Source of the DNA: Acheta domesticus
Lineage: Eukaryota; Arthropoda; Insecta; Orthoptera; Gryllidae
NCBI GenBank assembly: GCA_031308135.1
Contig: JAHLJT010009419.1
Coordinates: forward strand, 60,930,768 to 60,994,767
Reading direction: 5' to 3'
Length of the DNA: 64,000 nt
Part shown: piece after piece, positions 22,669 through 33,690 of the stretch
How positions within the stretch are numbered: position 1 is the first letter of the stretch
Layout of the letters: each line of letters opens with the position of its first letter
Program-made: the position numbers and the translations under genes
Notes under the pieces: generated by a model
Seen by the model: the letters and a program-made list of their open reading frames with translations, nothing else
Database searches by the model: none
Told to the model about the DNA's origin: nothing

Positions 22669-23132
22669 GTTTTCTCAATGGAATGTATTTATCAAAACTA
22701 TCTGTTCATGTAGGGTCATGCTTAATGGTTTGAAAATACTGTTTTCTATAATTTCCTGACAAACATAATGGCTCGCTGCAAATTTACTGCGCTTCAGATT
22801 GCCGGTTACGTCGTAAATTAGAATTTGAAATTTTCTATATTACTTCTTTTTTTTGTTTCTTCCATTTGAACTTTTGTTACACATTAATACATTAATCTTT
22901 TAGAAATTATATATTTTGAAATATTTCAAATAAAATTGCAAGCTCTTGAGAGAGTATTCTCATAATTTTGACAACACTGCGATGGAAACCGCAAGTTGAT
23001 TGCTTCTTGGTTGAATTGGACGTTTTCAAATAATAGCTAAGATGTTAGTAGCGGAGAAAGTGCAATATTTCAATCCTAGGTAGCTGTTTTCAATAACACG
23101 GAAAAGTATGTGTTGTTGTGGCACCACTAGTT
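22669..23132 (-). mobile_element. Foldback family B reverse end
   Basis: It starts GGTTTTCTCAATGGAATG and ends GTTGTTGTGGCACCACTAGT, matching 1917-2569 with a deletion. Copy 2: 48895-49357. Confidence 0.7.
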
Positions 23133-23560
23133 CATATATACCGTTCTTTTGTCATAATTGAATAGGTTAAGTAAATTTTGATGACTGGTTTTGTATCGGT
23201 CTTTCTAGTTTTTCTCCCCGTGTTTTACTGATACTTAAAAAAATATTACTATGTTGCTCAGAATGCACAGACGCAAATGTCGGGAATGCATGTATTCTGC
23301 AGGCGCAATTCAGGAATTCAATTGTGTCGGCAGAGCCTCTGGCATAGCGTGTGTGCAAATCGTAGTGAGAAAGTAGCGGCAAATCTTACAGAAAACGTGC
23401 ACACCGTGTAAACATCACTTTAGGTTTTTATACTTCTAGTTTTGAATCTTGAAGTTTCTGAACAGTTTCTGTACGAAAACCTGCACGAAACTTATTCTGG
23501 GCAAAAGGGCCTTCATACTATTACCTAACTGTTAGCAATAGAAGAAAGTTCTGATAGTGA
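23133..23560. other. Unrecognised flank of the GC-rich island
   Basis: Low-complexity-free sequence with no open frame above 71 codons and no repeat match inside the window except copy 2 (49358-49790). It could be upstream DNA of a host gene, but no gene follows. Confidence 0.4.
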
Positions 23561-23789
23561 CTAATAGGAGTTGGTGTTCGTTTCGTTTGCACCACCGGTT
23601 TGTTTGAGGCATCCGCTCACTGCTCCTGTGTGTGCACCGTGCGTTCCTAGTCGCCCAGCCGTCTCCGGCGCGTGCGTTCGTCCGTTGTTTTTGCCCACCT
23701 ACGCCGCCCCGCGCTGCCCGACAGAGATGTGGGCACTTGACGAGGCTTCCTATTAACTCTAATTTCCTGCCCGCTCGACCCGGGGCGGA

Positions 23790-23830
<41 letters not shown>

Positions 23831-23860
23831 CGGCGGAGGCCAGTGCTCACTAGGCTGAAG
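23561..23860. other. GC-rich, CpG-dense island with GGC trinucleotide repeat
   Basis: This 300-bp block stands out from the AT-rich surroundings by its density of CG dinucleotides. It contains a GGC run of about 13 units at 23790-23829. The same run in copy 2 (50013-50038) has about 9 units. Frames through it give poly-Arg or poly-Ala and mean nothing. It could be a CpG-rich promoter or 5' exon, or the internal promoter end of a transposon. Confidence 0.6.
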
Positions 23861-24035
23861 AACGCGTCAAGCAAAAAAAAGTTATATCATTGACATTTAT
23901 TAATAGTTTGCATTTGAATATAAATGCAAATACTCTCTCTCCATCCGTATTCATCCGTAGGCCTCAACCAGTATTGTCCCTTCCAACCATAGTAAGTCAT
24001 TCCAAGTTCCAAAGGCCCCACGAAGGTTGTCTCTG
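23861..24035. other. Linker between the GC island and an R4/Dong-like fragment
   Basis: It begins with a poly-A run and has no recognised content. Confidence 0.4.
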
Positions 24036-24745
24036 AAATAAATCAGTGTAAAAAGAATGGATAATGTGCAGAACAAATAGGATCAATTATTTATGTGGCT
24101 TAAAAGGGGAAGAATGAAGCCAGAATAGGAAGCAGTTGTGAAGTGCCCAAGTCAGGCGTTTGCGAACATAACATTATGACAAAGCGGTTGCCAAAATTTC
24201 CTGAGATGAAATGTTGCATTTGCCAAGAACAAATAGAAACCATGGATCGTATCGTCTTAGCTTGTCCAGTTCTACTCGTTCCAGTTGAATACTTTAAAAG
24301 ACACGGTAGGGTGCTACCTCCACTGGCACATCTGTAACAAAGTTCCAAACACATGCACCAAGTCGTACGAAAACTCACCAAAACCAGTGACGTCTGTAAG
24401 ACTGTGTACAATACAGTACGACCAACAAATTCAAACTGATCTCACGATTGCGGAAAAACAACAACTGTGTCTGTTCCGTACGATCGAAACGTTGTAACCA
24501 AGGAGACAGAGAAACGTCTTAAATACGTACAAGGGTTTGGAAATCGAAATCACCAAATGACAAGCATAATAGCTCGGGTCGTCCCGAGTTATCGGAGCTC
24601 TGGGACCTATTCCGCCTAATTTGTGTAAGAACTTGGTTCAATTCCCAACCTATTCAAAGACTGGAGAGTGCAAGACAATGCGTTATTGGGAAGAGCCCAT
24701 ATTTTGCGCAAAGTATTGTAGAGGCTCCGACGGTCCGTAGATCTC
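24036..24745 (+). pseudogene. R4/Dong-like retrotransposon, endonuclease-domain fragment (copy 1)
   Basis: Plus-strand frames with several shifts encode FMWLKRGRMKPE, then a zinc finger CCICQEQIETMDRIVLAC (CX2CX8HX5C when counted literally; the family form is CX2CX7-8HX4C and one codon differs), then FKRHGRV. After that comes a segment with VPYDRNVVTKETEKRLKY, which belongs to the restriction-like endonuclease core. The last part matches the C-terminal region and 3' UTR start of element A. It keeps endonuclease core sequence that elements A in both copies lack. RT is absent. No TAA tract borders it. Confidence 0.7.
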
Positions 24746-24839
24746 CTCCCTACGTGTCAAAATCGCAGAGCTTCTCTCTCTCAACTCAGGCCAGATTGGT
24801 AGTGATTTCTTCAATTTGGAAAAAATTCTACGCGTAGTT

Positions 24840-24888
24840 TAGGCGCTAGTGCTGTTCACATGTACCAGACAGACGGACAGACAGACGG

Positions 24889-24919
<31 letters not shown>

Positions 24920-25310
24920 GACGGACGGGCAGACGACGGACATACGGACGGATGGACGGGCGGACGGGCGGACGGGCGGGCGGACGGACGGACGGACGGA
25001 CGGACGGACGGACGGACGGACAGACGAACGGACAGACGGACGGATAGTCGGGCGGGCAGACGAACAGACGGACGGCTGGACGGACGGGCAGGCGGGGGGA
25101 CAGTTGGCCGTCATTCGATTTTTTTGGTATCAAGGACTCCCAAACATTGATCCTTCGTACGCCACGTATTAGAGGATTTTTTTTCTTAATTTAGCAACTG
25201 GATTTATTCACTTTTTCGTTGTCAGGACCCGGCAATGAATTTTTTCTGCCGAAAATCTGGCTTTTTTTCGGCGGAGAATTACATAACTTTCTGTATACTA
25301 CGTATACGTC
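24840..25310 (+). mobile_element. Foldback arm, distal part, with expanded GGAC-type minisatellite
   Basis: It begins GTTTAGGCGCTAGTGCTGTTCAC, the segment that precedes the GGAC tract in every arm. Then follows about 235 bp of (GGAC/AGAC/GGGC)n at 24867-25101, and then the GGTATCAAGGACTC and TTAGCAACTGG distal segment to the CTACGTATACGTC end. Other arms have only 15-30 bp of GGAC here. Open frames in all phases (TDGR or PSVR repeats) are by-products. Confidence 0.8.
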
Positions 25311-26043
25311 TATACTAGTACATTAATCCATATATACGTACGTATATGTACGTATAGAGTGAAATAACTGGGGACACCAAAACATGTATTTCTATTAATA
25401 TCTCGATATTTATTTTCCGCAACATTAGATAGCTTTATTATAATTACATTCCGCATATACGAACATCAAGGAGAAAGTCTTTTTACATTAAATATAATTT
25501 AAATATGCTAGTTTACGTCAAGATTAACAGTTTTCAAACGGCGCCGTGTGTGCATTCACCACCTCAAGGAGCGCTCACAAGTATACTTTAGATATTGTTT
25601 ATCCCTTGTCGGAGATAACAAAATACTGATGATCTGTTTTTTATTTCCCACTTTACTTACGTTTAAGGAAATGTAGAACACTATCCGCTTGAATTACTAT
25701 TGAGATAATCAAGTTTGAAAATCATACACTTTGTGAGATTAGTCATATCACTACGTCTTTGGTTTGCCTAGATATGAGCAACAGTATACTTGCAAAAGTG
25801 TGTTTCGTTTTGAGCAATACAAAATTTTCTGATTTCTGGGGTAACGTTCTTGTATCAAAGCGATAATACTCTAGTAATTGCAAGACTACACAACAAGCAA
25901 TTAAAGATAATATTCCTGTGTTCAAGGGTATAGAAGGATGTAATAACTTTCCGCCTATCTAAAACTTTCATCCTGTGAAAAAAATTGTAAAAGAATGTTA
26001 ATGGCAGATTTCTGAAGTTATTGCTTCATGAAATTAACGTAAC
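25311..26043. other. Unrecognised sequence
   Basis: No transposon or gene is recognised. A 60-codon minus-strand frame (25743-25925) has a hydrophobic N-terminal stretch, but it is shifted by an indel in copy 2 (51944-52126), so coding is doubtful. Confidence 0.45.
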
Positions 26044-26090
26044 TGAGGTCGCCAATGACCCAAGAATTTTATAAAGCAATCTCAAAATTT
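26044..26090 (+). mobile_element. 3' end remnant of an I-like LINE
   Basis: GAGGTCGCCAATGACC followed by TTTATAAAGCAATCT matches the 3' end of the I-like LINE at 56248-56290 (GAGGTCGCTGATGACC, then TATAAAGCGACCT). It is an old, very short 3'-anchored copy. Copy 2 has lost part of it (52237-52274). Confidence 0.5.
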
Positions 26091-26890
26091 ACTAGTGGTG
26101 GTACAGAATGGCAGAGACTTTCTCGTAGAAAAGTTTTCTAATTTCCTTGGTGTGGACTAGTTTACGGTCTTGCCCCATCCTTACGTCAGATTATATCGCC
26201 CCCCCCATAGTACATTTTTTTGACATTTTACCAATTTTTACTTTCCCGTATACGTAGTATAGGGAACGTTACGTAACGCTGCGGAAAATCGGTTTCAAGA
26301 TTTTAAAGGAAATACGCGTATTTCGGGGGTCCTCTGATACCGAAAAAGTGTTTTTTACTTTCTCGCCTTACGAATATTTCGTAAGAAGAGAAAGGTTTGT
26401 TAACGTGCGCCAGGAAAACGGCAAATTTTCGTCAGAAAAACTCTTATAGATGGGATCTGATAATGAAAAAGTGGATTAATCCTGATGATAAATTTAGAAA
26501 AAAATCTTCTAACTCCTGGTGTAGCCAAAACCACGTTTTGTGCGTCTGATACCGAAATATGGACTGACGGCCAAACATTCTTCAGTACCTCTGTCCGTCT
26601 GTGGTCAACGCTACCGCCTAAATCGTTCAGCTGATTTTCTTCAAAATTGATATCCCCCAATCGTTTTGGCTGATGTCGATTCTCCTGGAATTTGAAACCT
26701 GTATTTTAATTTTGGATAGTATTTATTAAAGAAAGGAAGTTATTTTTCAAAGTTAAAAAATGGCTCCAAATTTTTTATTAAATTTTGTTGTTGAATAGCG
26801 CGAAGGACGTTCAAGAGAATGATGCAGGTATCATTTTGTTTATATCCTCAATTTTTTTCGAAAATAGAAAAAAATTGCAAAACTGCAAAT
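26091..26890. mobile_element. Foldback family C start followed by reverse-arm segment
   Basis: It begins ACTAGTGGTGGTACAG at 26091 with a family-specific subterminal region (TTTCTCGTAGAAAAG). At about 26238 it switches to a segment starting TTTCCCGTATACGTAGTATAGGG, the reverse of the distal arm end. A reverse-arm-like segment without a clear GGAC tract follows to about 26890. Copy 2: 52275-53050. Confidence 0.6.
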
Positions 26891-27567
26891 ATGAAGATAG
26901 GGATTTTTTGCCCCAGCCCAAAGGCAGTTGTATAAAATTAGCACTTCAAATAAGGTAATGTACATTTTTTTGAAAACAACGAGTATTTTTTGCATAAATG
27001 CGTTTGAAATTTACCAAATGTTGTTTCTCAAAAACCGCTCAATTTTTTTCTTTAAACTTTCTTCACTTATGTAGTAAGAGACGGTTAAAAATGTATGGGC
27101 GGTTTCCGGGCGTTGCTTGGTTTTTGGACAATTTCAAAATAAAAAAATTTAAACTACAAATTGCTAGATTGATATTTTTTATTACAAAGTCTGTTGCACA
27201 AACTTCGCTCTTTAAAAAATGTTATGTACAATTTTCTGAAAAAAAGCCAGTGTTGCTTTTGCGTAATTTGTGCTTGAAATTTACGAGAAAAACATTTTTC
27301 TAAACTACCGACTCCAAATATATTCTTTACATTTTCTCCATATGTGTAATAAGGGGACGGCAAGTAAATAAATAAACTAGTGATGCTATAGAACGGCAGA
27401 GACTTTATCGCTGAACTTAGTTTTCTAATCTCTATAGACAGAACTAATTTTTCTGTTATCCTTCCAGATTATGTTCCCAGATACCTTCTTTGGGCGCCCA
27501 ATGGACATTTTTTTTCATTCTCTGGATTTTTCAGCTTCCTAATGCTAGAAATTAAACCACCCTACAC

Positions 27568-27618
27568 TTATTATTATTATTATTATTATTATATTATTAT
27601 TATTATTACTATTATTAT
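27568..27618. repeat. (ATT)n tract bordered by TACACTTA / TAAGTGTA
   Basis: About 50 bp of ATT units with interruptions, bordered by an 8-base inverted pair. Copy 2 (53743-53789) has a purer run. Confidence 0.85.
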
Positions 27619-27639
27619 ATAAGTGTAAATTCCATGGAT

Positions 27640-27870
27640 TTTCCAGCGTCGGTCGCAAGCGCTAAATGGCGAGCACGGACTCAGCTCTTCCGAGGGAAGC
27701 TTCACTGTTTCGTGGCCTTGGTCGGGGAATATTATTTGTCAAAATTCCGCTGGAAATAATGGAGAATTCTAGAAACTTCATTGAAAACCATTTGAAGCCA
27801 TTTGAAATGTTATTGTTGTTGTCATTCATATTATTATTGTATAATTACGATAAATAAACTGGAGGTGTCT
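27640..27870 (+). mobile_element. SINE, tRNA-related family S2
   Basis: The head reads CGCAAGCGCTAAATGGCGAGCAC (degraded A box region), and the body has ATTCTAGAAACTTCATTGAAAACCATTT and ends ATTACGATAAATAAACTGGAGGTGTC. A better kept inverted copy at 32780-33000 has a B box GGTTCGAGTCTT. Copy 2: 53800-54030, where the I-like LINE inserted at the tail. Confidence 0.6.
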
Positions 27871-28019
27871 GTACGTAATTTTTGAATTTTGAATTTTTTA
27901 ACAATTTTTCACATCTCTTCTTGCATTTGTAAATGTATGTACCATCATATCAACTGTTTTCCTAGCATGCATTTACCATTTTATGTCTCTGTTGGATTCA
28001 TTTTATGGCTCCGTTCGCC

Positions 28020-28195
28020 CACACGGTGCTTGTGTGGCGTAGTGGTACACCAAGTGCCGGCATGTTATCTTTGAGGATCTGATTTCGGGTCTCTGAATGG
28101 AAAAAAGCTTCTGTTTGAAAAACACGTTTGCTGTTTTATGTAGAAGTATAATATTGCGGGGCATTTAGAAACAATATAATGTGCTTTGATTGCGT
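28020..28195 (+). mobile_element. SINE, tRNA-derived family S1
   Basis: The A box TGGCGTAGTGG is at 28035-28045 and the B-box-like GATTTCGGGTC at 28081-28091, spaced as in a tRNA gene. A tRNA-unrelated body follows, with TTTATGTAGAAGTATAATATTGCGGGGCATTT. Two inverted copies lie at 32470-32660 and 32265-32400. It is not a functional tRNA because the acceptor stem cannot be closed by eye and the body is repeated. Confidence 0.7.
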
Positions 28196-28229
28196 CACTA
28201 GTTGAATTTTAATTTCAATGAGAAAGCAA

Positions 28230-30006
28230 ACTAGTGGTGCTACAGAATGGCACACACTTTCCCGTATAGTTTTCTATTTCCTACGGTCTCGGCTAGCTAT
28301 TCGGACTTGACACACACTGTTGCCAGCTGCCATCTATCACCACTCAAATTACATTTTTTTGACAATTCCTTAATTTTTCGATTTTTAATGTAGAATGGGA
28401 ATATTATTTTTTGAATATTAAAGAACAGTTAAACCTCGTCCTAATTGGCCATTTAAAAATAATTGGAGCTGTTTTTAAGAAAATGTCGTTTAAGTGCTAC
28501 TGTATATGCGAAATTTGAAGCTCTTTCTCGCACGAATTATTTGTGATTTCGAAAAACTTGAAAGTAATTTGAAACACTTTATCTCGCAAATACAATAGTG
28601 TTTACAAATTGCTAGAAATGTGCATATTAACGGTGTAGAGAACTTTAAAAAAAACTACATTTGTGTTATTTTTGAAAAAAAAGAAGTACCTCAAAATGAA
28701 CTTGACGTAATATTGAAGAGTGGAATTTGCACTATCCGTTCGAAAAGTTCGAAGAAAAAATTTGGAGCCATTCGCGAAAAAAATGCGTTTGAGCGTTTCT
28801 GAAAATGCGGAATTTTACATTATTTCAAGCAGATGTACACATAAGTATAGTAACGTGAACAAATCGTCTCTAATGTAAATGTTAACAACATAAGAAAAAC
28901 ATAACATTTTTGTAATTTTTGGAAAAACAAAACAATAGAGCAATATGACTTTTATGTCATCTCATAGAGTACATTAGGCACTATTTACCAAACGTTTACA
29001 GAAAAAATGTGGAGCCATTTTTGAGAAAATGTTTTTGTATTTTTTTTAAATTGTACATATTGTACGCAATATAGCGCGAAAACTACTAAAATTTTCGAAA
29101 AAATGTACAGAATGTGAATGAAGAACTCACTATGGAGAACGAATTTAATTGAAGGAAAAATCTCTATCTTCAATTTTGTAATTTAAAATTTTTGGTAAGG
29201 ATAGAGCCTAGTGTACTCTATGAGATGAAAACAAACGCTATATTGCTTCTTTTGTTTAAAAAAATAGAAAAAATGCAAATGTTTGTCTTCTCTCACGTCG
29301 TTAATATTTACATTAGAGGCGATTTCTTCACTTTATTATATTTATGAGTACATGTGCTTTAAATAATGTGAAGAAATGTTTCTCGAGAACTCCACTGTTT
29401 TCCGTGAAAACTAGCTCAAAATTCCGCATTTTCAGAAACGCTCAACCCCATTTTCTAAAAATGGCTCCAAATTTTTTCTTTCAACCTTTTCGATAGTTCT
29501 AATTGCGCTCTTTAACATGTTCACTTGGCGATTCATTTTGTTTTCTTTTCCAAAATTACACAAATGAAATATTTTTGAAAGATGTCTCGAACCGTTAATA
29601 GGCACATTTCCAACAATTTGTAAACTCTATTGTATTTGTGAGTTGATGTACCCAAATCAACGTCCAATGATGTTTCTCGAAAACTCAAAATTTTCTTTTG
29701 AAAAACAACGTCAAATTTCGCATTTCGCAATAGCGCTAAAACGTAATTTTCTTAAAAATGGCTCCAAATTTTTCAAAGAATATTGACACTAAGGACAAGG
29801 TTTTACTGTTCTTTAATATTCTCAAAATAATATTTCCGTTTTATTATTAGGAAACCGAAAAATTAATAAATCTCAAACAAGTCTCCTTTGGACGGCGATA
29901 GATGACAACTGGCAAGAATATGTGGCAAGTCCCAATAGCTATCAGAGACCAAAAGAAATTGAAAACTAATACGGGAAAATCTGTGCCATTCTGTAGCACC
30001 ACTAGT
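28230..30006. mobile_element. Complete foldback element (1.78 kb) with paired ends (copy 1)
   Basis: It starts ACTAGTGGTGCTACAG at 28230 and ends CTGTAGCACCACTAGT at 30006. The arms meet near 29190, so almost the whole element is one imperfect palindrome of about 0.9-kb arms. Monomers are recognisable but the GGAC tract and distal segment are absent, making it an internally deleted form of the long elements. Copy 2: 56677-58439. Confidence 0.85.
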
Positions 30007-30715
30007 TCTATCTCAACACGAATATTACTTTAAAAATGTCAAAGTATGTAAAACCTCGTCTTAAATGGCATTTTTCTTTGAAATATTTGGACCCGTTTTT
30101 AAGAAAATTTCGTTTTAAGCGTTTCGGTAAATGCAAAATTTGAAACTCTTCACCGAACATTTTTGAAATTTTGAAAAACTTCATTAAAGTCATTTGAGGC
30201 ACTTTACCTCACAAATGTAATAGTGTTTTGAAATTGCTGGAAATGTATATATTAACGGTGTGAGAGATATTTCTAGCTGGTGGTGCTGTAGAATGGCAGA
30301 ATTTCCTCGTATAAGTTACTTTACTAATTTTTTCGTCTGGTCTAGTTTTTCTGTCTTGCTACATACTTTTGCCACCTGCCATTTGTCGCCGCCCAAAGTA
30401 CATTTTTTTTTCACTTTTCTCAATTTTTCGGTTTACTAATAGTAGAACCGAAAGAGTACTTTAGGAATATTAAAGAAGAGTAAAAACGTGTACTAAATAG
30501 CAATTTTCGTTGAAAACTTTAGGGCTGTTTTAAGTAAATAACGTTTAAGCGTTACTGTCAATCCAAAATTTGAGTTCAAGGCGAGTTTTCATCGAACATT
30601 TTTGAGTTTTTGAAAAACATTTTTGGAAGTCATTTGAAGCACTTCCACTTACAAATGCAATAGTGTTTACAAATTGTTGAAAATATGCATATTAACGGCA
30701 TGAAGCATATTTAAA
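30007..30715 (+). mobile_element. Foldback arm fragments in tandem
   Basis: 30007-30274 is an arm fragment without terminus. 30275-30715 starts AGCTGGTGGTGCTGTAG (a variant of the terminus) and runs into a first monomer. Copy 2: 58440-59153. Confidence 0.65.
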
Positions 30716-32264
30716 ACTAGTAGTGCTACCAAAGCACATATTTTCTCACACTGCTCCTTCTTTTTGAACTCCCATTACTGGAGATTGGCGACCCACTTCC
30801 CCGAACTTTTGTCTGTCTTGGGCCACATGAAACAACTCAGATTTCATTCCAGATACCAGTCCCATTTTTGGGTGTTTTCCAACCAGGACATTTTCTTCCC
30901 GCCAACTCCCGTCTACCCTGAACTTCTCTCATCATTATTAGTTGTAATAGTTCATAGTTGGGGTTTCTAAGTAAATGACCAAGATACAGTGTTTTCTAAT
31001 TTTAATAATTTTTAATATCTCTCGGTGTTGGCACATTGGCCTCAAACTGATTCCTATTTGGCGGCCGTGGCGGGAGATTGGTTTTTAATAACAATCTTTG
31101 GCCTTTATTACTCAGCTCAGAATTTGCATTTTAAACGTACCTGCGTCGGACTTATAAAAAATATCCCTCCAAAACCGCGTGCTGGCTGCGAAAAGAGCGG
31201 TGTATATTAATTTTCTTTGTTTTCGTCGTATTGCATTCGATCTAGCGGGTTACTTGTAATAGTTCATCTCCCCTCGCCAGGGGGCAGCCCCGCTGCCAAG
31301 CACTCTGGTGCAGAGAAAATTATTTAGACACACTAGATTCTCGGTTTTTACACCTATGACAGCATTGTCGCCAAATTCAAACGGCGAAACAGGCAATTCA
31401 TAAGTAGTTTGCTCCGCCAGGGAACGAACTTTAGTGAGCTCGCCCTAACGATCCATGAGAAATAGATTAAGCTATCAAAGTTGGCACCACTGCCGCCGCT
31501 CCAAAAACGTCTTCAAGGAACAACCGCTTTTCCGCGGGACACACGCCAAAGGCACGACTGAAATTTTGTGGAATACAGATTAAAAGAAGGCTACTGTTTT
31601 ATGTGAGAACGAAGTAAAAAGGTGAACGATCTATCGATCGAACGATCTTCTAATAAGAGGGGTACATTGTGTCTTTCCAGAGATCGAACGAGCGAGCATT
31701 CCAGAACGTTCGTCTCGCCATAACCCAAACTGATGATAGCTCTCCCAATATGAATATTAATCTAAAAATCTGAATCTGAATAAGAAGCTATATTCACAGT
31801 GTTAATATTCTCTCTAGTATGTAGTCATTACGCGCTTTGTCAGTCCAGGGTATTCTCAACATCTCCTGATCATCCACATCTTGAATGCTTCCATTTGTGC
31901 CGCCGGGATGTTATGCTTGCCGATGCAAGCCGCTAATCTTCGGTGACGGAGTAATGGTGGCTCGCGACACTATTAATTGTTGCTGTTTTCAGAGTGCGTG
32001 TTTCAGCGCCATATAAGAGAAACAGTTGCCACGTAACGTTTTGCCTCCATCTGAAGATAAAACTCAAGTCTCTGCTACATAGACAATTCCTCATTTGTGT
32101 TGAAGGTGGATCTAGCTATTTCAATTCTCGTTTTTATCTCCAAATCTGATGTCCATGACTCATTTGAAATTTGTCCCAAATATGTATACTGAGAAACCTG
32201 GTCAATTGGTTGATCGTTGATGAACAATTGAAAACTGTTTCTAAATGTTCCTAAATGCTAGTGC
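30716..32264 (-). pseudogene. RTE-like LINE fragment, RT C-terminal region, split by an insertion (copy 1)
   Basis: On the minus strand, the parts flanking the insertion at 31029-31811 correspond to the copy 2 fragment at 59190-59965. That fragment encodes YTYLGQ...LEIKTRIEIARFTF and then MWMIRRMLRIPWTDKVSN...YLGHLLRNPNYELLQLI, the end of the polyprotein in endonuclease/RT LINEs of RTE-like type. In copy 1 the frames are also broken by indels. It begins just after a foldback-like ACTAGTAGTGCTACC at 30716. The RT catalytic motifs are missing. Confidence 0.6.
31029..31811. mobile_element. ~780-bp insertion private to copy 1, possible solo LTR
   Basis: Copy 2 passes directly from CTCTCGG to TTCTCTCTAG with 10 intervening bases (59455-59470). 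Copy 1 has about 780 bp here, starting TGTTGGCACATTGG, with no coding frame. The TGTTGGCAC start resembles LTRs of some arthropod elements. The end (TTCACAGTGTTAATA) does not give a clean CA or a target duplication, so the class is uncertain. Confidence 0.5.
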
Positions 32265-32460
32265 ACTACTACGTAAATAAGCAAAAGTGTTTTCAACGAG
32301 GAAATTTTTTTCCGCTCCGCGACCCGAACTCAGATCGTCAGAGGCAACGTGCCGGCACTCATACCACTACAACACACTAGTGCCTTATGGTAGAACTCTG
32401 GCAGAGACATAAAGAGGTAAATGCTCGCGTAATAAAAAAATAATTTTGAAAATTCAATTC
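32265..32460 (-). mobile_element. SINE family S1, inverted copy
   Basis: On the minus strand it has the A-box-like TGTTGTAGTGGTATGAG and the B-box-like GAGTTCGGGTCGC, then a body with AAAACACTTTTGC. Copy 2: about 59940-60120. Confidence 0.6.
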
Positions 32461-33690
32461 AACTAGTGGTGCTACCAAGCACAAATTTATTGCATTGTTT
32501 TTAATGCCCCGCAATATATACTTCTACATAAACCAGCAAAAGTGTTTTCAACAGCAAATATTTTTTCGCTCTGAGACCGAACTCACGTCCTCAAAGTTAA
32601 CGTGCCGGCACTTATAACACTACGCGACACAAGCGCCGTATGGGTCGGAATCGAAACAGAGAGGCATAAAATGGTACATGTCTGATAGAAAAACAATTGA
32701 TATGATGGTACATACGTCTTACAAATCCAAGAAGAGATGTGAAATATTGTAGGTAATTTTTCGAATTTTTAAACTTTTAACAGACACTTCCAGTATATTT
32801 ATCGTAATGAATAATATTTGCGACTAGAATTGATTTTAAATGATTTTCAATAAAGTTTCTAGAATTTTAAATTTTTTTCCTGCGACAACGAGGAATTATG
32901 ACAAATAATACTTCCCGACCAAGACTCGAACCGCGAAGCCTCCCTCCGAAAAGCGGGTTCGTGCTTACCATTTAGCGACGCTGCCACCCTGTCAATACAT
33001 ATAATTTTCAATGATATAATAGTAATAAGTGTATAGTGGTTTCATTTTAGGAAACCGAAAAATTGAGAGAATGTGAAAAAAATGTCCTATGAGTGACAAA
33101 GAGGTATCTGGAAGAGAATCATTCATAACAAAAACCTGGTGAGACTAAAGAGATTAGAAAACTAATTTCTGCGAGAAGGTCTGTGCATTCTATAGCACCA
33201 TTCGTTTATTTATTTATTTGGCCGTCCCTTGTTACACACGTGGAGAAAACATAGAGAAGAAATTGGGAGGTGTTGAGAATTTGTTTCGTAAATTTCAAGC
33301 ACATTAAGCAAAAACAACGCGCTTTTTAAGTTAAAAATGACATTTTTAAAGAGCTAATTTTGTGCAATTGACTTTGTCAGAGTCAAAAATCTCTATCTAC
33401 AATTTTGTAGTTTTAAAAATATTTTGTTAAAATTTCGAAAAATCATTCAATACCCGGAAAGAGTTTAGCACCATATTTTTTTTACTGTCCGTTATTACAT
33501 AAGTGAAGAAAGTTTAAGAAAAAAATTGGAGCGATTTTTTAGGAACAAAATTTTGGTAAATTTCAAGCGCAATTTACACAAAAAATACACGTTCTTTCAA
33601 AAATTTTTACATAACCTTATTTAAAGTGCTAATTTTGTACAACTACCTTTGTCTGAGGCAAAAACTCCACCTTCAATTTTGCAGTTTTGT
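32461..33690. repeat. Right arm of the large inverted repeat, with S1 and S2 SINEs inverted
   Basis: It contains an inverted S1 SINE (32470-32660), an inverted S2 SINE (32780-33000, B box at 32921-32932) and the reversed foldback terminus TAGCACCATTCGT near 33205. Then follow the GCCGTCCC/GGGACGGC pair and AATTTTGTAGTTTTAAAAAT segments matching 26891-27370. Copy 2: 60121-61365. Confidence 0.75.

Larger units (their letters stand above)
26891..28229. repeat. Left arm of a large inverted repeat
   Basis: This segment is matched in inverse by 32461-33690. Paired landmarks are the foldback-type terminus at 27376 with 33205, the A-type SINE at 27640-27870 with 32780-33000, and the tRNA-type SINE at 28020-28195 with 32470-32660. 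The 4.2-kb interval between the arms holds a complete nested foldback element, LINE and SINE fragments. Copy 2 left arm: about 53050-56676, expanded by the LINE insertion. Confidence 0.75.

Noticed and set aside
23632..23874. Poly-Ala or poly-Arg protein
   Set aside because: It is the translation of a GGC repeat that changes length between the copies.
24860..25100. CRISPR-like array
   Set aside because: The repeats are contiguous 4-bp-based units without unique spacers, and no cas gene exists in this eukaryotic context.
24839..25172. Long frames of TDGR or PSVR repeats in several phases
   Set aside because: They are translations of a GGAC-type minisatellite, open in many phases at once because the unit lacks stops.
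25743..25925. Short secreted or membrane protein with hydrophobic N-terminus
   Set aside because: It lacks an ATG start, and the reading frame is shifted in copy 2.
28031..28095. Possible tRNA gene
   Set aside because: A and B box-like motifs exist, but no acceptor stem is visible and the sequence continues into a repeated SINE body found several times in the window.
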